Source of the DNA: Bacillus pumilus | Lineage (GTDB): Bacteria > Bacillota > Bacilli > Bacillales > Bacillaceae | Assembly (NCBI RefSeq): GCF_002744245.1 | Contig: NZ_NKHG01000105.1 | Span: 1-51,104 of the forward strand | Direction of reading: 5' to 3' | Length of the DNA: 51,104 nt | Shown here: positions 8,857 through 16,934 of the stretch, one piece after another | Position numbering within the stretch: the stretch's first letter is position 1 | Layout of the letters: the number at the start of each line of letters is the position of its first letter | Position numbers and translations under genes: made by a program | The notes under the pieces: generated by a model | What the model was told of the DNA's origin: nothing | Database searches by the model: none | The model's input: only the letters and a program-made list of their open reading frames with translations

Positions 8857-9855
8857 ATGCAAGAAGATTCTAAGGTATATGACATTACCGTTATCGGGGG
8901 CGGCCCAGTTGGGTTGTTTACTGCGTTTTACGGAGGCATGAGACAGGCAAGTGTAAAAATCATTGAAAGCCTTCCTCAGCTCGGCGGTCAACTATCTGCT
9001 CTTTACCCTGAAAAATACATTTATGATGTGGCTGGTTTCCCAAAAATCCGCGCACAAGAATTAGTTGATAACCTAAAGGAACAAATGGATAAATTTGATC
9101 AAACCATTTGCTTAGAGCAAGCAGTGGAAACGGTTGAAAAGCAAGCAGATGGTATTTTTAAACTCGTCACAAATCAAGAGGTTCATTATTCTAAAACGAT
9201 CATCATTACAGCTGGTAACGGTGCATTCCAACCGAGAAAGCTTGAACTTGACGCAGCAGAATCATTTGAAGGAAGCAACCTGCATTACTTCATCAATGAC
9301 TTGAACCAATTTGCTGGCAGACGTATCGCTGTTCTTGGCGGCGGAGACTCTGCGGTGGACTGGGCACTGATGCTTGAACCAATCGCAAAAGAAGTATCCA
9401 TCATTCACCGCCGTGACAAATTCCGTGCACATGAGCACAGTGTAGAAAACTTGCACAACTCGAAAGTCAATGTGCTGACACCATTTGTGCCAACTGAGCT
9501 CATTGGTGAAGACCGCATTGAACAAATTGTGCTTGAAGAAGTCAAAGGCGATAAAAAACAAGTGCTTGATGTAGACGACGTAATCGTCAATTTCGGCTTT
9601 GTTTCCTCCCTCGGACCAATCAAACAATGGGGCCTTGAAATCGAAAAGAACTCTATCGTGGTGAAGTCCACAATGGAAACAAACATCGAAGGCTTCTATG
9701 CAGCAGGAGACATCTGTACGTATGAAGGAAAAGTCAAATTGATTGCAAGCGGATTTGGTGAAGCACCAACTGCTGTGAACAACGCAAAAGCGTACATGGA
9801 CCCGAAAGCCCGTGTACAGCCGCTTCATTCCACAAGCTTATTTGAAAACAAATAA
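8857..9855 (+). CDS. yumC: Ferredoxin/flavodoxin-NADP+ reductase YumC
   Basis: Thioredoxin-reductase-like ferredoxin-NADP+ oxidoreductase that supplies reduced ferredoxin or flavodoxin from NADPH. The 332 residues match the family. The FAD motif [15 protein letters not shown] begins near residue 12, the NADPH motif [14 protein letters not shown] near 160, and the second FAD-contacting segment [13 protein letters not shown] near 278. The thioredoxin-reductase CxxC is absent, as expected for this class. ATG follows GGGAGG. It is monocistronic, with its own terminator. Confidence 0.93.
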   Translation: MQEDSKVYDITVIGGGPVGLFTAFYGGMRQASVKIIESLPQLGGQLSALYPEKYIYDVAGFPKIRAQELVDNLKEQMDKFDQTICLEQAVETVEKQADGIFKLVTNQEVHYSKTIIITAGNGAFQPRKLELDAAESFEGSNLHYFINDLNQFAGRRIAVLGGGDSAVDWALMLEPIAKEVSIIHRRDKFRAHEHSVENLHNSKVNVLTPFVPTELIGEDRIEQIVLEEVKGDKKQVLDVDDVIVNFGFVSSLGPIKQWGLEIEKNSIVVKSTMETNIEGFYAAGDICTYEGKVKLIASGFGEAPTAVNNAKAYMDPKARVQPLHSTSLFENK

Positions 9856-9864
9856 GGACGGATC

Positions 9865-9898
9865 AAAAAAAGGAGTTCCACCCGCGGAACTCCTTTTT
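9865..9898. terminator. Bidirectional terminator after yumC
   Basis: AAAAGGAGTTCC / GGAACTCCTTTTT arms with a 6-base loop, shared with the convergent zinc-ribbon gene. Confidence 0.92.
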
Positions 9899-9901
9899 CG
9901 T

Positions 9902-10108
9902 TTATTGAAAAATCCCAATATAGGCATTCGCCATTCCAAGTACCATTGCAGCAAGCAGCACCACAACAATCCCTGCCACAACCAAAATCACCCGATCCTT
10001 CACACGTTCCTTTTTCGGAAGCGGCTTGTCTATCCCGCAAGATGGACACGTTTTTGAACGATACGGAATCAGTTCATGACAGTTCCTGCAATTGATTTGT
10101 TCACTCAA
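9902..10108 (-). CDS. Zinc-ribbon single-pass membrane protein
   Basis: A 68-residue protein with an N-terminal zinc ribbon (CRNCHELIPYRSKTCPSCG, two CxxC pairs, residues 7-24), a basic linker, and one membrane helix (residues 41-63). It most likely starts at TTG 10108, ten bases after AAGAGG. Such ribbon-plus-helix proteins are common but functionally undefined. It sits where B. subtilis has yuzG and guaC, so it may be local to this lineage. Confidence 0.75.
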   Translation of the reverse strand: MSEQINCRNCHELIPYRSKTCPSCGIDKPLPKKERVKDRVILVVAGIVVVLLAAMVLGMANAYIGIFQ

Positions 10109-10359
10109 TCCTCAGCAACCTCTTTTCTGACTACAGTTTCTGTTTGATTATCATGATACTCTTTTCGGGTGGAAATAGCCAGTTGTGAGGACAAGCTGTA
10201 ACAAAATTGAGCGATTTAAGGGACAAACATATCTCTTAATGAATGCAACAGAAAAAATGCGATTCATGCAGGATAAACATATTCACAAGACTTCAGAAAA
10301 CGGTGAAATGGTGATTTGATCCTGAACACTTTCGAGAAATTGGGGCATTGAACTTTTTA

Positions 10360-10390
10360 TTGACCCTAACGCAACGTCATACTTTATAGT
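10360..10390 (+). promoter_or_regulatory. MerR-type promoter with 19-base spacer
   Basis: TTGACC (10360-10365) and TATAGT (10385-10390) are separated by 19 bases, the over-long spacer that MerR activators correct by twisting DNA. TGAC and GTCA half-sites at 10361-10364 and 10376-10379 give a partial dyad across the spacer. Its position just upstream of a MerR-family gene suggests autoregulation of the two-gene operon. Confidence 0.7.
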
Positions 10391-10416
10391 GGATACTATA
10401 AGGAGGTGTGCTTAAG

Positions 10417-11184
10417 ATGAAGGTAAAAGAAGTCGCTGAATTGTTTGGTATTAGTATTCGTACACTTCATCATTACGACCAGATTGGTTTGTTGACACCA
10501 AAAGAAGTCACTGACTCTCGTTATCGGCTCTATTCAGAAGAAAATCTTGAGACATTACAACAGATATTATTTTTCAGAGAACTTGGATTTGCCTTGAAGG
10601 AAATCAAAAAAATGATGCACAGTCCTTTCTTTGACAGGCAGGAAGCATTTACCTTACAACGAAAAATGTTGATAGAGAAACGAAATAAATTCGATAAAAT
10701 GATTGAAAATATTGACAAAACGCTGCAACATATGGCGGGAGAAACCCAATTCACCAATAAAGAGAGGTTCAAGCTAATGAACATGAAACTCAATCAATAT
10801 GAAGAAGAAGCTCGTCGGAGTTGGGGAAATCAAGCTATTGATGAAGTTAACTCAAAACTAAAGTGTTTGTCTAAAGAGGAACAAATTGATTTATCTGATA
10901 GATGGGATAGGATGTTTAATAAACTAGCCTCCCTTCGCAATTATCACCCTCGATCCAAAGAGGTACAATCCGCAATCAAAGAATGGTATGACTTTTTAAA
11001 CGAAAACTTTAGTCATTACTCTCTTGATGCTTTTTATGGATTAGGTCAACTCTATATTCAAGATGAACGTTTCACAAAGAATATAGATCGATATGGCGAA
11101 GGCTTGGCATCATTCATGAGTGAAGCAATGAACGTCTTTACTAATCATCATAAAAGAGGTCATAGCGATGAAAATCATCATTGA
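10417..11184 (+). CDS. MerR-family regulator, TipAS-like
   Basis: Ligand-responsive transcription activator of 255 residues. Residues 1-70 form a winged-helix MerR domain (EVAELFGISIRTLHHYDQIG, then the wing with DSRYRLYSEENL), followed by a long coiled coil to about residue 105. The C-terminal 140 residues (from about EEEARRSWG to the end) match the TipAS antibiotic-recognition type, which binds small ligands such as thiopeptides in TipA. The ATG at 10417 is chosen because a perfect AGGAGG ends 10 bases upstream. Its end overlaps the peptidase gene by 17 bases, so the two are co-translated. The inducing ligand is unknown. Confidence 0.88.
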   Translation: MKVKEVAELFGISIRTLHHYDQIGLLTPKEVTDSRYRLYSEENLETLQQILFFRELGFALKEIKKMMHSPFFDRQEAFTLQRKMLIEKRNKFDKMIENIDKTLQHMAGETQFTNKERFKLMNMKLNQYEEEARRSWGNQAIDEVNSKLKCLSKEEQIDLSDRWDRMFNKLASLRNYHPRSKEVQSAIKEWYDFLNENFSHYSLDAFYGLGQLYIQDERFTKNIDRYGEGLASFMSEAMNVFTNHHKRGHSDENHH

Positions 11185-12064
11185 GGATACAATTGAACAA
11201 TACAAAAAGTTGTTTTCGATGAAAGAAAATAAAGAACATTTTTTTCAGTACACCATGATGAAACCTTTTGAAAAGATGTGGAATATGATAAATGTTCCGT
11301 TAAAAGCTAAACAGCCTAATGGCTATGATGTCTTAATGGCGACCAATATGCTTGGCTATCTTGATGTATCAGATACACAAAATGGGAGACAGGCATTAGA
11401 CAGTTTAGAAGAAATTCAAGCTCTTCAAACCGCTAATCTCACCTTGAACAATTGTATGGATTATATGAAAAAACAGAATCTGCATATAAATGCTAATGAA
11501 TTGAGATTCGGTTTATATATGGCTGATCCGAAGAAGCTCGAATTACAAAAAGGATATTGTGGTTTTGGAGGTATTCCAGGATTTATCCAAGTCTCAATTT
11601 ATCCAAACTCTTATAATATCCCAAGAATTCCTTCTGTCATCGCACATGAATTCCATCATAATATCCGTTTTTCATATTTTGAATGGGATCACGGAAACGT
11701 GACAGTTGGCGATTACTTAATTATAGAAGGTTTAGCTGAATCATTTGCAAAAGAACTTTATGGCGAACATCTTTTAGGACCTTGGGCTACTTCTTTTGAT
11801 AAACGGGATTTAGAATATTCAAAAGAAGTGATCAAAGACGCTTTACATACGAAAGGATTTGCTGAGGTCAGCAGTTATATGTTTGGTGATACCATTGCTA
11901 TAGAACAAGGTTATCAACCTGTCGGATTATCACCCTTTGCAGGTTATGCAATAGGTTATCAAGCTGTACAATCTTTCATGAAAAACAATCATGTAGGAAT
12001 TGGAGAAGCTACCTTACTCGGTACAGATGAAATACTAAGAAATTGCGAACTATTTTCTAAGTAA
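11168..12064 (+). CDS. DUF2268 putative zinc metallopeptidase
   Basis: Predicted Zn-dependent peptidase of the DUF2268 family, 298 residues, without a signal peptide and so probably cytoplasmic. HEFHH at residues 160-164 is the HEXXH zinc-binding and catalytic motif, and the glutamate in IIEGLAESFA (about residue 187) is the likely third ligand. ATG follows AAGAGGT by seven bases and lies inside the end of the MerR gene. Because its regulator is of the drug-sensing TipAS type, it may act on a peptide compound or stress-damaged protein. This is inference; no substrate is known. Confidence 0.85.
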   Translation: MKIIIEDTIEQYKKLFSMKENKEHFFQYTMMKPFEKMWNMINVPLKAKQPNGYDVLMATNMLGYLDVSDTQNGRQALDSLEEIQALQTANLTLNNCMDYMKKQNLHINANELRFGLYMADPKKLELQKGYCGFGGIPGFIQVSIYPNSYNIPRIPSVIAHEFHHNIRFSYFEWDHGNVTVGDYLIIEGLAESFAKELYGEHLLGPWATSFDKRDLEYSKEVIKDALHTKGFAEVSSYMFGDTIAIEQGYQPVGLSPFAGYAIGYQAVQSFMKNNHVGIGEATLLGTDEILRNCELFSK

Positions 12065-12080
12065 ATAATTTGACTAATGA

Positions 12081-12120
12081 GGACATTACTTCGTGAATGA
12101 AGTAATGTCCGTCTTTTTTT
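12081..12120 (+). terminator. Terminator of the MerR-DUF2268 operon
   Basis: GGACATTACTTC / GAAGTAATGTCC arms, 12 pairs, followed by GTCTTTTTTT. Confidence 0.92.
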
Positions 12121-12441
12121 ATTCACTATGAAAATTTCTAAAGCAAACTAATGGCAACTAGATTTAATACATTCTTTGTTTTTTTACATCAACCGTGGTA
12201 ATTCCTATTTCATCCGTTGTTTCATCATAAAGATGAATTCTTTTTCTTCAATATTATTTAAGAGCCTACTGTTATGTTGTTACACATACATTCAGTCTAA
12301 CCATAAATAATTAAAAAAGAATTTGTTTAAAAACCTGGTTAAAATCTGTCAAACAGCACAAAAACCTCCTCGAATATAAGATCTATTTGAGGAGGCATTG
12401 ATATTAAAGATTGAATTACAGAATTAATCGATGCTAAAATC
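12121..12441. other. Intergenic region with yutM terminator
   Basis: AT-rich stretch of about 320 bases without a gene that I can support. The only clear structure is the minus-strand terminator at 12359-12395. Confidence 0.5.
12359..12395 (-). terminator. Terminator of yutM
   Basis: On the minus strand CCTCCTC and GAGGAGG arms, extended by an AATA/TATT pairing, are followed by TTTTTG. Confidence 0.8.
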
Positions 12442-12804
12442 TTAACACTCTTCCGGCGTGCCGGTATTCGTCGCAGTTCTGAAAGAAGAACCACATCCGC
12501 ATGAGGCAATGGCGTTTGGGTTGTCAATCGTGAAACCGCCGCCCATTAGTGATTGTTTGAAATCAATGATGGTTCCGTTCATGATATCAAGGCTTTCGGT
12601 GTCGACAAGGACTTGGATGCCGTGCTGTTCAAACTGTGTGTCTTTCTCTGCTACTTCATGGTCAAACCCCATGCCGTATGAAAGACCGCTGCAACCGCCG
12701 CCTTTTACGCCCACTCGAAGAAACGCATTTTCTTCTTCATGCTCTTTCATCATATCTTTAATCTGCAACGCAGCAGCTTCTGTAATGGTTACTGGTGTAC
12801 TCAT
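12442..12804 (-). CDS. yutM: A-type Fe-S carrier YutM (HesB/ErpA family)
   Basis: Iron-sulfur cluster carrier or scaffold of the HesB/SufA/ErpA type, 120 residues. The three conserved cysteines are visible: the first in GGGCSGLSYGM near residue 39 and the last two in SCGCGSSF near residues 105-107. Start ATG 12804 is preceded by AAAGGAGGG and gives the B. subtilis YutM length. Together with yutI (NifU-like) 3.6 kb away it points to Fe-S cluster delivery, useful for LipA which is also encoded in this window. Confidence 0.93.
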   Translation of the reverse strand: MSTPVTITEAAALQIKDMMKEHEEENAFLRVGVKGGGCSGLSYGMGFDHEVAEKDTQFEQHGIQVLVDTESLDIMNGTIIDFKQSLMGGGFTIDNPNAIASCGCGSSFRTATNTGTPEEC

Positions 12805-12877
12805 GATCATCCCTCCTTTTGACTGGATGTTTCTTTTCAATTATAAACGTGATGATGCCTTTTCTCAAATAAATGGT

Positions 12878-13732
12878 TTAGAGATAGAATGTGCCGTCAC
12901 AAATCGTTTCAGCAGGTCCTGTCATTAGCACATGGTCATTGTCCTTCCAGCGAATGATCAGGTCTCCACCTGCTAAGTGAACTGTCATGTCCGTTTCTTT
13001 TTTCGCATGTCCATTGACAATCGTTGATACGGCCGCAGCGCAAGCTCCCGTTCCGCAGGCTTGTGTAATCCCTGATCCTCTTTCCCACACACGAAAATGC
13101 AGTTCCGTTTCACTGACGATTTCAACAAATTCCACATTAACGCCTTCTGGGAACATCTCGTGCTTTTCGATGATCGGTCCAAGTGAATCGAGCGGGGCCT
13201 TTTCAATGTCCTCTAAATAGAAAACGATGTGCGGGTTACCCATTGAAACGGCCGTCCCATTCAAACTCGCAGTGCCAAAGTCAAGCGCCTCATTGATCGT
13301 TGTGCTGCCTTGCTCGCCTAGCATCGGCATCGCTTCTTTTTCAAAACGAGGTGTCCCCATATCCACTGTGACTAAATGAACCTGACCATCTTGTACATGG
13401 ACAGTTGCTTCGACAAGTCCTGATAATGTCTCAATCTGAAACGTGGTGTCTGTCACAATCTGATGCTCATACACATATTTTGCAACGCAGCGCAGCCCGT
13501 TACCGCAGTTTTTCCCCTCTGATCCATCATTGTTGAAAATACGCATTTTCACAGGAGCAACATCTGATGGACAAATGAGGATCATCCCGTCAGAACCAAT
13601 TCCTGTATAAACAGAAGAAACGCGGATCGCTATCTCTGACAGCTGTTCTTCTGGAAGCTGTTTCTTCATCTGATTGACGTAAATATAATTATTTCCTAGT
13701 CCGTGCATTTTCGTGAATTGAAATGATGTCAT
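12878..13732 (-). CDS. dapF: Diaminopimelate epimerase DapF
   Basis: Cofactor-independent racemase converting LL- to meso-diaminopimelate for lysine and peptidoglycan synthesis. The two catalytic cysteines are present: Cys76 in NCGNGLRC and the second in ACGTGACAA near residue 220. The 284 residues equal B. subtilis DapF. ATG with upstream GGAGG. It is separated from yutM by 73 bases without a strong terminator, so read-through into yutM is possible. Confidence 0.97.
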   Translation of the reverse strand: MTSFQFTKMHGLGNNYIYVNQMKKQLPEEQLSEIAIRVSSVYTGIGSDGMILICPSDVAPVKMRIFNNDGSEGKNCGNGLRCVAKYVYEHQIVTDTTFQIETLSGLVEATVHVQDGQVHLVTVDMGTPRFEKEAMPMLGEQGSTTINEALDFGTASLNGTAVSMGNPHIVFYLEDIEKAPLDSLGPIIEKHEMFPEGVNVEFVEIVSETELHFRVWERGSGITQACGTGACAAAVSTIVNGHAKKETDMTVHLAGGDLIIRWKDNDHVLMTGPAETICDGTFYL

Positions 13733-13813
13733 GAAAGTCCTCCAAAAATGTTGTTTCTTTATAGTATAAAAGGAGTCAATTCAGGAGACAATCTTATCAT
13801 CCCCCGTTTTTCA

Positions 13814-13857
13814 TACATAAGAGCTCTTTGCTGCCATGGCAAAGGGCTTTTATTATG
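13814..13857 (+). terminator. Orphan terminator hairpin
   Basis: AGCTCTTTGC / GCAAAGGGCT arms (13822-13848) followed by TTTATTATG on the plus strand. No plus-strand gene lies upstream: dapF and yuzB are both on the minus strand. In B. subtilis yutK lies between these two genes, so this could be the terminator left after loss of a gene. That explanation is inference. Confidence 0.55.
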
Positions 13858-13970
13858 TATATGCCTCTTTTTCACACGTGTGATGCTTCATGTTGATGAT
13901 ATTTTATTAGCATAACATATTGGAGGCGCTTTCTATATATTCTCCTTAAAAATGGAAGCTGAAAGTGTGA

Positions 13971-14001
13971 AAAAAATGCACCTCATGACCCATGTGGTGC
14001 A
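13971..14001 (-). terminator. Terminator of yuzB
   Basis: TGCACC / GGTGCA outer arms with an inner CATG/CATG pairing, followed by T6 on the minus strand. Confidence 0.85.
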
Positions 14002-14002
14002 T

Positions 14003-14239
14003 TTAAAACATGTCATTTTCCTCTATAAAAGCATAAATACGCTCGACTAGCTGCTCTGCATTTTCTCCTGAAACAAATTCTCCATTCACAAGCGCAAATG
14101 GGGAGTCCATGCATTTGCCGCAATAGCTTAAACAGCCGTATTCCATTACATCTAGGTTTGGGTCTTTTTCAAGCTTCTCTTTTGCTTCTTGAGACCCTTG
14201 TGCAAGATTACTTACACAAAATTCGATCAGTGGAAACAC
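14003..14239 (-). CDS. yuzB: DUF1450 protein YuzB
   Basis: Small 78-residue protein of the UPF0349/DUF1450 family. Cysteines in FCVSNL (residue 8) and CLSYCGKC (residues 36-43) give a thioredoxin-like ferredoxin pattern (C...CxxxCxxC), suggesting metal or Fe-S binding. Length and neighbours (yutJ next, divergent) match B. subtilis YuzB. Function unknown; a redox role is inferred from cysteines and context. Confidence 0.88.
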   Translation of the reverse strand: MFPLIEFCVSNLAQGSQEAKEKLEKDPNLDVMEYGCLSYCGKCMDSPFALVNGEFVSGENAEQLVERIYAFIEENDMF

Positions 14240-14494
14240 TGTGCTTCACCTCACATTGCCTTACCATCCTACCGAAATTCCTTCTATTAGTCAAAACATG
14301 AGCTTCAAATAAATCGTTACGCCTATTCCCTGTAAAATGTTTTACTATTTAGGACTAACTTATGAATATGTAGGTTATTTTGAAACAATTATTGTGGTTT
14401 CACAGTAAATTCGATATAATTTTATTTGGTATTTTAACTTAAAGTTTTTTAGTATAAGTGTTTTTCAATGTCTAGGGGGAAAAGGAGAATCGTC

Positions 14495-15562
14495 ATGAAA
14501 AATTTAGTCTTGATCGGCGGAGGTTACGGAAATATGCGGGTTCTCCACCGCTTATTGCCAAATCAATTACCTGATGATGTTACTATCACATTAATTGATC
14601 GAAATCCTTACCACTGTTTAAAAACAGAATATTATGCACTTGCTGCTGGAACGATCTCTGATCATCACATTCGAGTATCCTTTCCAGAGCATCCGAAGCT
14701 AGATATTCAATATGGGGAAGTAGAAAAAATTGATATTGAAAACAAACAGATCTTATTCAGCGACCGTGAACCCATTCCATATGATGACACGGTCATCGGA
14801 TTAGGCTGTGAGGACAAGTACCATAATGTCCCTGGTGCAAAAGAACATACATACAGCATTCAAACGATTGATCAATCAAGGCTTGCGTATAACAAATTAA
14901 ACAATTTAAGCGCAGGCGCAACGGTTGGCATTGTCGGTGCTGGACTGAGCGGGGTAGAGCTAGCCAGTGAACTGCGAGAAAGCCGAGCTGATTTAAACAT
15001 TATTCTTTTTGACCGCGGAGAACTGATTCTATCAAGCTTCCCAAAAAGATTAAGTTTATATGTGCAAAAATGGTTTGAAGAAAACGATGTGAAAATCATT
15101 AACTGCGCCAATATTACGAAGGTTGAAGAAGGTTTGGTTTACAACCATGACGATGCGATTGAAGCAGATGTCATTGTGTGGACAGCAGGAATTCAGCCAA
15201 GTAAAGTAGTACGAGAGATGGAGGTTGAAAAAGACGCTCAAGGCCGCGTCGTCTTAACTCCTCATCACAATCTCCCTGGAGATGAGCATGTATACGTCGT
15301 TGGTGATTGTGCAAGTCTACCGCATGCTCCAAGTGCACAGCTTGCCGAGGCACAGGCAGAACAAATTGTTCAATCTCTACAAAAACGCTGGAAAAACGAG
15401 CCGCTTCCTGAGACTTACCCGCAGTTTAAGCTAAAAGGTGTATTAGGCTCTTTAGGGAAAAAAGCCGGATTTGGCTTAGTTGCGGATCGTCCGCTTGTTG
15501 GCCGTGTTCCAAGACTCCTAAAATCCGGACTTCTTTGGATGTACAAGCATCACAATGGCTAA
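14495..15562 (+). CDS. yutJ: NADH dehydrogenase-like protein YutJ
   Basis: FAD-dependent pyridine nucleotide-disulfide oxidoreductase family protein, related to type II NADH dehydrogenases; electron acceptor unknown. The FAD motif LIGGGYGNMRVLHRL is at the N-terminus, the NAD motif VGIVGAGLSGVELASEL near residue 147, and a second FAD motif VYVVGDCAS near residue 272. The ATG at 14495 lies seven bases after AAAGGAG and gives 355 residues, the B. subtilis length; an upstream in-frame ATG lacks a ribosome site. It is divergent from yuzB. Confidence 0.9.
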   Translation: MKNLVLIGGGYGNMRVLHRLLPNQLPDDVTITLIDRNPYHCLKTEYYALAAGTISDHHIRVSFPEHPKLDIQYGEVEKIDIENKQILFSDREPIPYDDTVIGLGCEDKYHNVPGAKEHTYSIQTIDQSRLAYNKLNNLSAGATVGIVGAGLSGVELASELRESRADLNIILFDRGELILSSFPKRLSLYVQKWFEENDVKIINCANITKVEEGLVYNHDDAIEADVIVWTAGIQPSKVVREMEVEKDAQGRVVLTPHHNLPGDEHVYVVGDCASLPHAPSAQLAEAQAEQIVQSLQKRWKNEPLPETYPQFKLKGVLGSLGKKAGFGLVADRPLVGRVPRLLKSGLLWMYKHHNG

Positions 15563-15582
15563 ACTCATGTGAATTTTTTCTC

Positions 15583-15613
15583 AAAGCTCCTTCCTGATGA
15601 AGGAGCTTTTTCT
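15583..15613. terminator. Terminator between yutJ and the WYL miniprotein
   Basis: AAAGCTCCTTC / GAAGGAGCTTT arms followed by TTTCT on the plus strand; convergent genes share it. Confidence 0.88.
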
Positions 15614-15842
15614 ATGAAACGGCATGTGCCGATGGATGGGTCAATTTGGTAGGAGCAAGGGCAAGAATGCAGTCTTTACGAAAAGTTCTCATTGTCTTCT
15701 TCGATAAACAATACGCTTGTATGAGCTGTTCGGTTTGACGATGTACAATGATTTTTCGTTTTGTGCACTCTCCGTTTTTCTTCATATAAATCATATCAAT
15801 CGGCATTTGCTGATGAAGAGATTGTTTCAGTAAATAATTCAT
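15612..15842 (-). CDS. WYL-like miniprotein under LexA boxes
   Basis: A 76-residue protein, start ATG 15842 ten bases after AAGGAG. A GTG three codons earlier is too close to the ribosome site. The body (residues 13-55: PIDMIYMKKNGE, KIIVHRQTEQLIQAYC, KKTMRTFRKDCILAL) has the strand pattern of a stand-alone WYL domain, which in larger proteins binds nucleic acids or ligands and senses DNA damage (PafBC). No DNA-binding domain is attached. The promoter carries two LexA boxes, so it is probably an SOS gene. I do not recognise a named homologue. Confidence 0.75.
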   Translation of the reverse strand: MNYLLKQSLHQQMPIDMIYMKKNGECTKRKIIVHRQTEQLIQAYCLSKKTMRTFRKDCILALAPTKLTHPSAHAVS

Positions 15843-15865
15843 GATGCTCACACTCCTTTCATCTC

Positions 15866-15916
15866 ATTATAAACGAACAAACGTTCTTATTCAACTCAAA
15901 AAAGAACGTTTGTTCT
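15866..15916 (-). promoter_or_regulatory. SOS promoter with two LexA boxes
   Basis: Read on the minus strand, TTGAAT (15894-15889) and TATAAT (15871-15866) form a sigma-A promoter with a 17-base spacer. A LexA/DinR box, CGAACAAACGTTCT on the plus strand (15874-15887), fills that spacer and matches the B. subtilis consensus CGAACRNRYGTTYC at 13 of 14 positions. A second box at 15903-15916 reads AGAACAAACGTTCT on the minus strand. Repressor at these sites would block RNA polymerase. Confidence 0.88.
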
Positions 15917-15942
15917 ATTTATTTTCTCGAAAAAAGAACAGT

Positions 15943-16272
15943 TTATTCACTGCTCTCCTTGTACCCGTATTTCTCCATTTCTTGATAAATGGCTTTTAAT
16001 TTCGGATTGCCTTCTCCTACAATTTGATCCTCCACTAGGACAAGTGGATAAAAGAATTCATCATCAAGAATTCGTTCAGACAATTCTTTTTGGCGTTCGT
16101 TTTCTGGCGGGTGCTCAATATCAATATATGTGATGCGAAATGGCTGATTCGGATATTTACGTTTTAATGCTGCATCTAACCACTCAAATGTATCTTTTGA
16201 AGAAGGCAGATTCACGCAGCTAGCGCACAGTACATCTCTTCCATATACATAAAGATCAACGGTTTGGTTCAT
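15943..16272 (-). CDS. yuzD: Thioredoxin-like protein YuzD
   Basis: A 109-residue cytoplasmic protein of the DUF1462 family with a thioredoxin-like fold. A CASC-type motif, CASCVNLPSSKDTFEWLD, sits after the first strand (residues 16-33), with TYIDIEHPP in the region of the second strand and the VEDQIVGEGNPKL segment in place of the usual cis-proline loop. In B. subtilis it also neighbours the NifU-like gene yutI. Function unknown; thiol-redox or Fe-S handling is suggested by motif and context. Confidence 0.87.
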   Translation of the reverse strand: MNQTVDLYVYGRDVLCASCVNLPSSKDTFEWLDAALKRKYPNQPFRITYIDIEHPPENERQKELSERILDDEFFYPLVLVEDQIVGEGNPKLKAIYQEMEKYGYKESSE

Positions 16273-16455
16273 TTGACAGCCCCCTATTCTTTCTTTATTT
16301 TAGCTGAATTTTCTGTATGAAAAAAGTAAAATTCACTTTTTGTTTCAAGATGAGATTGTGCTATAATGAGAAGGAAACTTTGAAACCAATCAATAGATTT
16401 TTATCGTCCAGATGAATATAATGGTGATATGTTGTGAAAGGAGCGATTATATCTA

Positions 16456-16692
16456 ATGACTGAAGTCGAAATGAAAGACCAAGTACAGGAAGTGCTGGAC
16501 AAACTTCGTCCATTTCTATTACGTGATGGTGGAGACTGTGAGCTTGTAGACATTGAAGATGGCATTGTCAAATTACGTCTTCTTGGTGCATGCGGCAGCT
16601 GCCCAAGTTCAACCATTACATTGAAAGCCGGTATTGAGCGCGCATTATTAGAAGAAGTACCTGGCGTTGTAGAAGTTGAACAGGTTTTCTAA
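16456..16692 (+). CDS. yutI: NifU-like Fe-S scaffold YutI
   Basis: C-terminal NifU-type domain protein (78 residues), a carrier for [4Fe-4S] clusters. The cluster-binding CxxC is in [16 protein letters not shown] (residues 45-60). ATG start is preceded by AAAGGAG at 12 bases. The terminator behind the gene is present twice, on both sides of an inserted repeat (see 16709-16930). Confidence 0.93.
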   Translation: MTEVEMKDQVQEVLDKLRPFLLRDGGDCELVDIEDGIVKLRLLGACGSCPSSTITLKAGIERALLEEVPGVVEVEQVF

Positions 16693-16708
16693 TTCATATA
16701 TGACATGA

Positions 16709-16732
16709 AAACGACCCAATGAGGGTCGTTTT
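16709..16732 (+). terminator. Terminator of yutI, first copy
   Basis: Hairpin ACGACCC / GGGTCGT with loop AATGA and a T4 tail. These 24 bases are repeated exactly at 16907-16930. Confidence 0.85.
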
Positions 16733-16906
16733 AGATTGTTGACAAAGGGCTAAAATGAACGTTATTTTAGCTCTTTGTCTTCTTTTCAGCGTGATAGAAA
16801 ACCTTTGAAGTCTAGGAAGGACGAGTACCGGCGCGGAGCGAATGTGATATTCGTGAGCACCGGCACGCAGGACTGACACCGAATGCGAGGGTTTGTCTAC
16901 ACGCTG
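16733..16906 (+). repeat. Structured repeat element inserted between terminator copies
   Basis: A 174-base element predicted to fold into two hairpins. The first pairs 16741-16756 with 16764-16779 (15 of 16 Watson-Crick, one wobble). The second is closed by TTTCAGCGTG near 16784-16793 and CACGCTGAAA near 16900-16909, and contains a nested CCGG...CCGG and CGAAT...ATTCG stem. It carries no convincing protein. The first 59 bases recur in shortened form at 1984-2028. It may be a MITE-like element, a REP-like element or a structured RNA; which one cannot be told from one window. Confidence 0.8.
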
Positions 16907-16934
16907 AAACGACCCAATGAGGGTCGTTTTTTTA
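16907..16934 (+). terminator. Terminator of yutI, second copy
   Basis: Second exact copy of the 24-base hairpin, here followed by T7. It lies immediately beyond the yuxL stop codon and probably was the original terminator at the yutI-yuxL junction. Confidence 0.85.

Noticed and set aside
9262..9828. Long antisense frame (188 residues) inside yumC
   Set aside because: Its composition is that of the reverse complement of a good gene, and yumC is certain.
15933..15949. A third LexA-like box upstream of the WYL miniprotein
   Set aside because: AGAACAGTTTATTC has only one good half-site.
16694..16879. Minus-strand frame inside the structured repeat
   Set aside because: It spans hairpin arms and the yutI terminator, with no ribosome site; explained by the repeat.
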